15,588 nt of DNA, from contig WFSH01000137.1 of the NCBI GenBank assembly GCA_015486145.1, positions 1 to 15,588 on the forward strand, given 5' to 3'. The stretch is from Mesoaciditogaceae bacterium. Its GTDB lineage: Bacteria > Thermotogota > Thermotogae > Mesoaciditogales > Mesoaciditogaceae. This document shows, one piece after another, positions 13,764 to 15,588 of this stretch; positions within the stretch are counted from its first letter, which is position 1, and each line of letters starts with the position of its first letter. A model generated the notes under the pieces. That model was not told the origin of the DNA and searched no databases. It saw nothing but the letters and a program-made list of their open reading frames with translations. Made by a program: the position numbers and the translations under genes.

Positions 13764-15515
13764 TCAAATGTTTGGTTCATCAGGTGGATTAACATAATAA
13801 ATAATGTTATTAAATTTAACCTGATTACCAAAGTATCCCTCTAACGAGTAGAATATACCACCATTCCCATAAGGACTTTTATCATATATTGCACCAGTAA
13901 CACCATCACCACAACACTTTGTTAGCTTTTCATTAAATGACAATGTGGCTAAATCCAATTCTGACCATTTTGTATTAAATCCAGGATTCGGATTAATCAC
14001 AGTATATGGGAGATATTTAGAATCTGCATTTCCACATAGTTCTGTTTGTGTTATCTCTTTTAAAAAAGCACTTGTAATTGATGGTGTTGATAAAAGAGTA
14101 TATTTTGGAGACATTACTACACCTGCATAGTCTATTGTATTTGTATTCTTAAAGGTCTTAAAGAAAAAGCCACTTAATGCATTATTAACAGTTAAAATAT
14201 TCGGATCAAAAAATATAAGTATCTTACCAGGCCATGCACTTTTAACATTAGCAACATCACCTATTGCTGTGATTGTGACCTTTGAATCCGGATACATCTT
14301 ATGAACATAGGTCTTAACAATATCCAAAACCCTGTTTGTAGGTTTTGATGAATATTTGCCACCTGTTACTATATAAATCGGTGGGTGTCCTATTAAATTC
14401 CTCGGCCAAGACTCAGTACCATTATTAAATCTTTTATTAGTCCACCTTGAAATAGTTGTAAAAAAATCCCTAAACCAGTCATAATTAACAGTAGTAACTA
14501 AGCTGACATCATGATCAGAAACCATATCAGTATAATTCTTAGCAACATAAGCAATCTCTTTATCTTCCCTGTTAAGACCTGTGTCTACTATTCGACACAA
14601 ACCATTTTGAAACGCAACAGGTTTTACCTTAAAATCAAGATTACCATTGCTATCAGTATATCCACTACCAAGAAGAACTGATGCAGCTGGATCAACTGTA
14701 ACAATTGCAGGTGATGAACTAATAGAAGCCACAGGGATATAATAAAACTTAATCAAATGATCTGCAGCAGGAACCCAATCATAACCAGTAATGGTAGCAT
14801 CATTATCAGAAGGATGCTCAAAAATCTCAATATCTTCATGTAGCCTTAAATCAGTCATAGGATTAACCTTGATCTTTAGATCAGTAGCTGTCTTCAACCC
14901 ATCAGGGGCCATGGCAGCAATGTAGAGATGAGCAGAACCATTAAAATTATCGTCCTTTGGAACCATATCATAAACGATCCAGGAACCGTTCTTGGTTATA
15001 TTGTTGATATTAAACCTGTCACTGCTTGCATCGATTGTAAGATCAGAGGTGGGATACTGCTTATCATAGACATTAACCCTTGCCTCCAGAGAAGAGCCCT
15101 CATCTGTAACTAAGGGATTTGCCTTAATCACTGGGATCGAAATCTTCATCCTTGTGGATGCAGCTGTAGGATCTGGAATGCCAGATGCATTTATTGAAAA
15201 AGCAGAAAAAGTATTTGTACCATTATTCAAATCTTTAACAAGGATTGTAAAAGTAGCAGATCCACCTGACTTTTTAATCCAATTACCATCGTTAACCTTC
15301 AATTCAATTGACTTAATTGGTATATTACCAGTTGGAATACCCTTTACACCAATATTAACCTTCCCCTGTTTAAACTCCTTATCTACGCGGGTAATAACAG
15401 TATTAGGATAATACACTACTGTTTTAGGCTTAGCACAACTAGATAAAGCACCAGCAGTAATTAAACCAATACCGCTGTATAATAAGATATTACGAATTAT
15501 CTTTGTGAGTGACAT
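13764..15515 (-). CDS. large lipoprotein with N-terminal beta-rich region and metalloprotease-like C-terminal domain lacking HExxH
   Basis: A 583-residue protein I cannot name. Residues 1-27 are a lipoprotein signal peptide with lipobox LSSC and acylation at Cys27. Residues about 35-300 are rich in short beta-strand patterns and Asn/Asp/Thr, suggesting Ig-like modules (for example IKSIELKVNDGNWIKKSGG). Residues about 376-530 resemble a matrixin/metzincin-type protease: IYIVTGGK, a helix, ILIFFDPNILT, DYAGVVMSPKYT, then KEITQTELCGN at 486-496 where HExxHxxG/H would be expected, and WSELDLATLSFNE as the helix that normally follows. His is replaced by Lys486 and Gln490, so zinc binding is unlikely; this alignment is my inference. 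The gene has no visible Shine-Dalgarno site, strongly A/T-ending codons and lower G+C than its neighbours, all consistent with horizontal transfer. It is anchored at an outer surface, with no partner gene visible. Confidence 0.75.
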   Translation of the reverse strand: MSLTKIIRNILLYSGIGLITAGALSSCAKPKTVVYYPNTVITRVDKEFKQGKVNIGVKGIPTGNIPIKSIELKVNDGNWIKKSGGSATFTILVKDLNNGTNTFSAFSINASGIPDPTAASTRMKISIPVIKANPLVTDEGSSLEARVNVYDKQYPTSDLTIDASSDRFNINNITKNGSWIVYDMVPKDDNFNGSAHLYIAAMAPDGLKTATDLKIKVNPMTDLRLHEDIEIFEHPSDNDATITGYDWVPAADHLIKFYYIPVASISSSPAIVTVDPAASVLLGSGYTDSNGNLDFKVKPVAFQNGLCRIVDTGLNREDKEIAYVAKNYTDMVSDHDVSLVTTVNYDWFRDFFTTISRWTNKRFNNGTESWPRNLIGHPPIYIVTGGKYSSKPTNRVLDIVKTYVHKMYPDSKVTITAIGDVANVKSAWPGKILIFFDPNILTVNNALSGFFFKTFKNTNTIDYAGVVMSPKYTLLSTPSITSAFLKEITQTELCGNADSKYLPYTVINPNPGFNTKWSELDLATLSFNEKLTKCCGDGVTGAIYDKSPYGNGGIFYSLEGYFGNQVKFNNIIYYVNPPDEPNI

Positions 15516-15574
15516 ATTGCATCAAAAATAATTAATGTTGTCACTCATATTTAAATGTTACTTTAAAGTGACAA
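15508..15574. promoter_or_regulatory. palindromic operator-like cluster upstream of the lipoprotein gene
   Basis: TGTTACTTTAAAGTGACA (15556-15573) is an 18-base near-perfect palindrome (8 of 9 pairs) with ACTTTAAAGT as perfect core. Its AGTGACAA end (15567-15574) forms a perfect 8-base inverted repeat with TTGTCACT (15538-15545), and a third AGTGACA lies at 15508-15514 over the start codon. The centres are about 28 and 31 bases apart, near three helical turns, which would put the sites on a similar DNA face. It looks like a repressor or activator site; no regulator or clear promoter is seen. Confidence 0.5.
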
Positions 15575-15588
15575 AAATTAATAAAAGT

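Noticed and set aside
15516..15535. TATTTTTG before the lipoprotein start as a Bacteroidota-type -7 element (TAnnTTTG)
   Set aside because: It fits the -7 pattern and the missing Shine-Dalgarno, but there is no TTG at the right -33 distance and the region is so A+T-rich that a chance match is likely.
1..15588. CRISPR arrays, tRNA or rRNA genes, riboswitches
   Set aside because: I saw no regularly spaced direct repeats, no tRNA-like cloverleaf in the short gaps, and no recognisable aptamer; nearly all space is protein-coding.

Overview
The window looks like a piece of a bacterial chromosome, most probably from a member of the Thermotogota. The basis is gene content and order: dxr, an rseP-type protease gene and ispG lie close together, an arrangement I recall from Thermotoga. 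The genes are tightly packed, usually have strong GGAGG-type ribosome binding sites, and are moderately A+T-rich. I cannot fix the genus from sequence alone, and a database search was not possible.

Region 1 (1-6202, + strand) is one compact run of six genes with overlapping or abutting ends: dxr (5' end outside the window), rseP/site-2 protease, a DedA membrane protein fused to a metallophosphoesterase-like domain, ispG, panC, and a small integral membrane protein of the 'small multidrug export' family. It joins two MEP isoprenoid-pathway enzymes (Dxr, IspG) with membrane proteins likely to act on the envelope and with pantothenate synthesis. Region 2 (6203-7655) is a separately promoted gene for a cytoplasmic transglutaminase/protease-fold protein with an intact Cys-His-Asp triad. 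Region 3 (7656-12308) starts with a second promoter of the same extended -10 type. It holds a small exported protein of unknown function, then mnmE, gltX and cysS, which serve tRNA modification and tRNA charging.

Region 4 (12280-13089, - strand) is nagB, convergent with cysS and overlapping its 3' end by 29 bases, with its own promoter and a TTGTA/TACAA dyad that could be an operator. Region 5 (about 13090-13763) has no intact gene. It holds a copy of a palindromic dispersed repeat and a decayed 3' fragment of an IS21-family istB gene. Region 6 (13764-15588, - strand) is more A+T-rich. It encodes a 583-residue lipoprotein without a visible Shine-Dalgarno site. Its C-terminal part looks like a zinc-metalloprotease fold whose HExxH motif has been lost. 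Upstream of it lies an 18-base palindrome within a cluster of three AGTGACA elements. Regions 5 and 6 look like an accessory insertion next to an otherwise conserved housekeeping segment.

I did not find a clear new defence or mobile system. The best candidates for something undescribed are the DedA-phosphoesterase fusion with eroded metal ligands, and the protease-like lipoprotein with its upstream palindrome.
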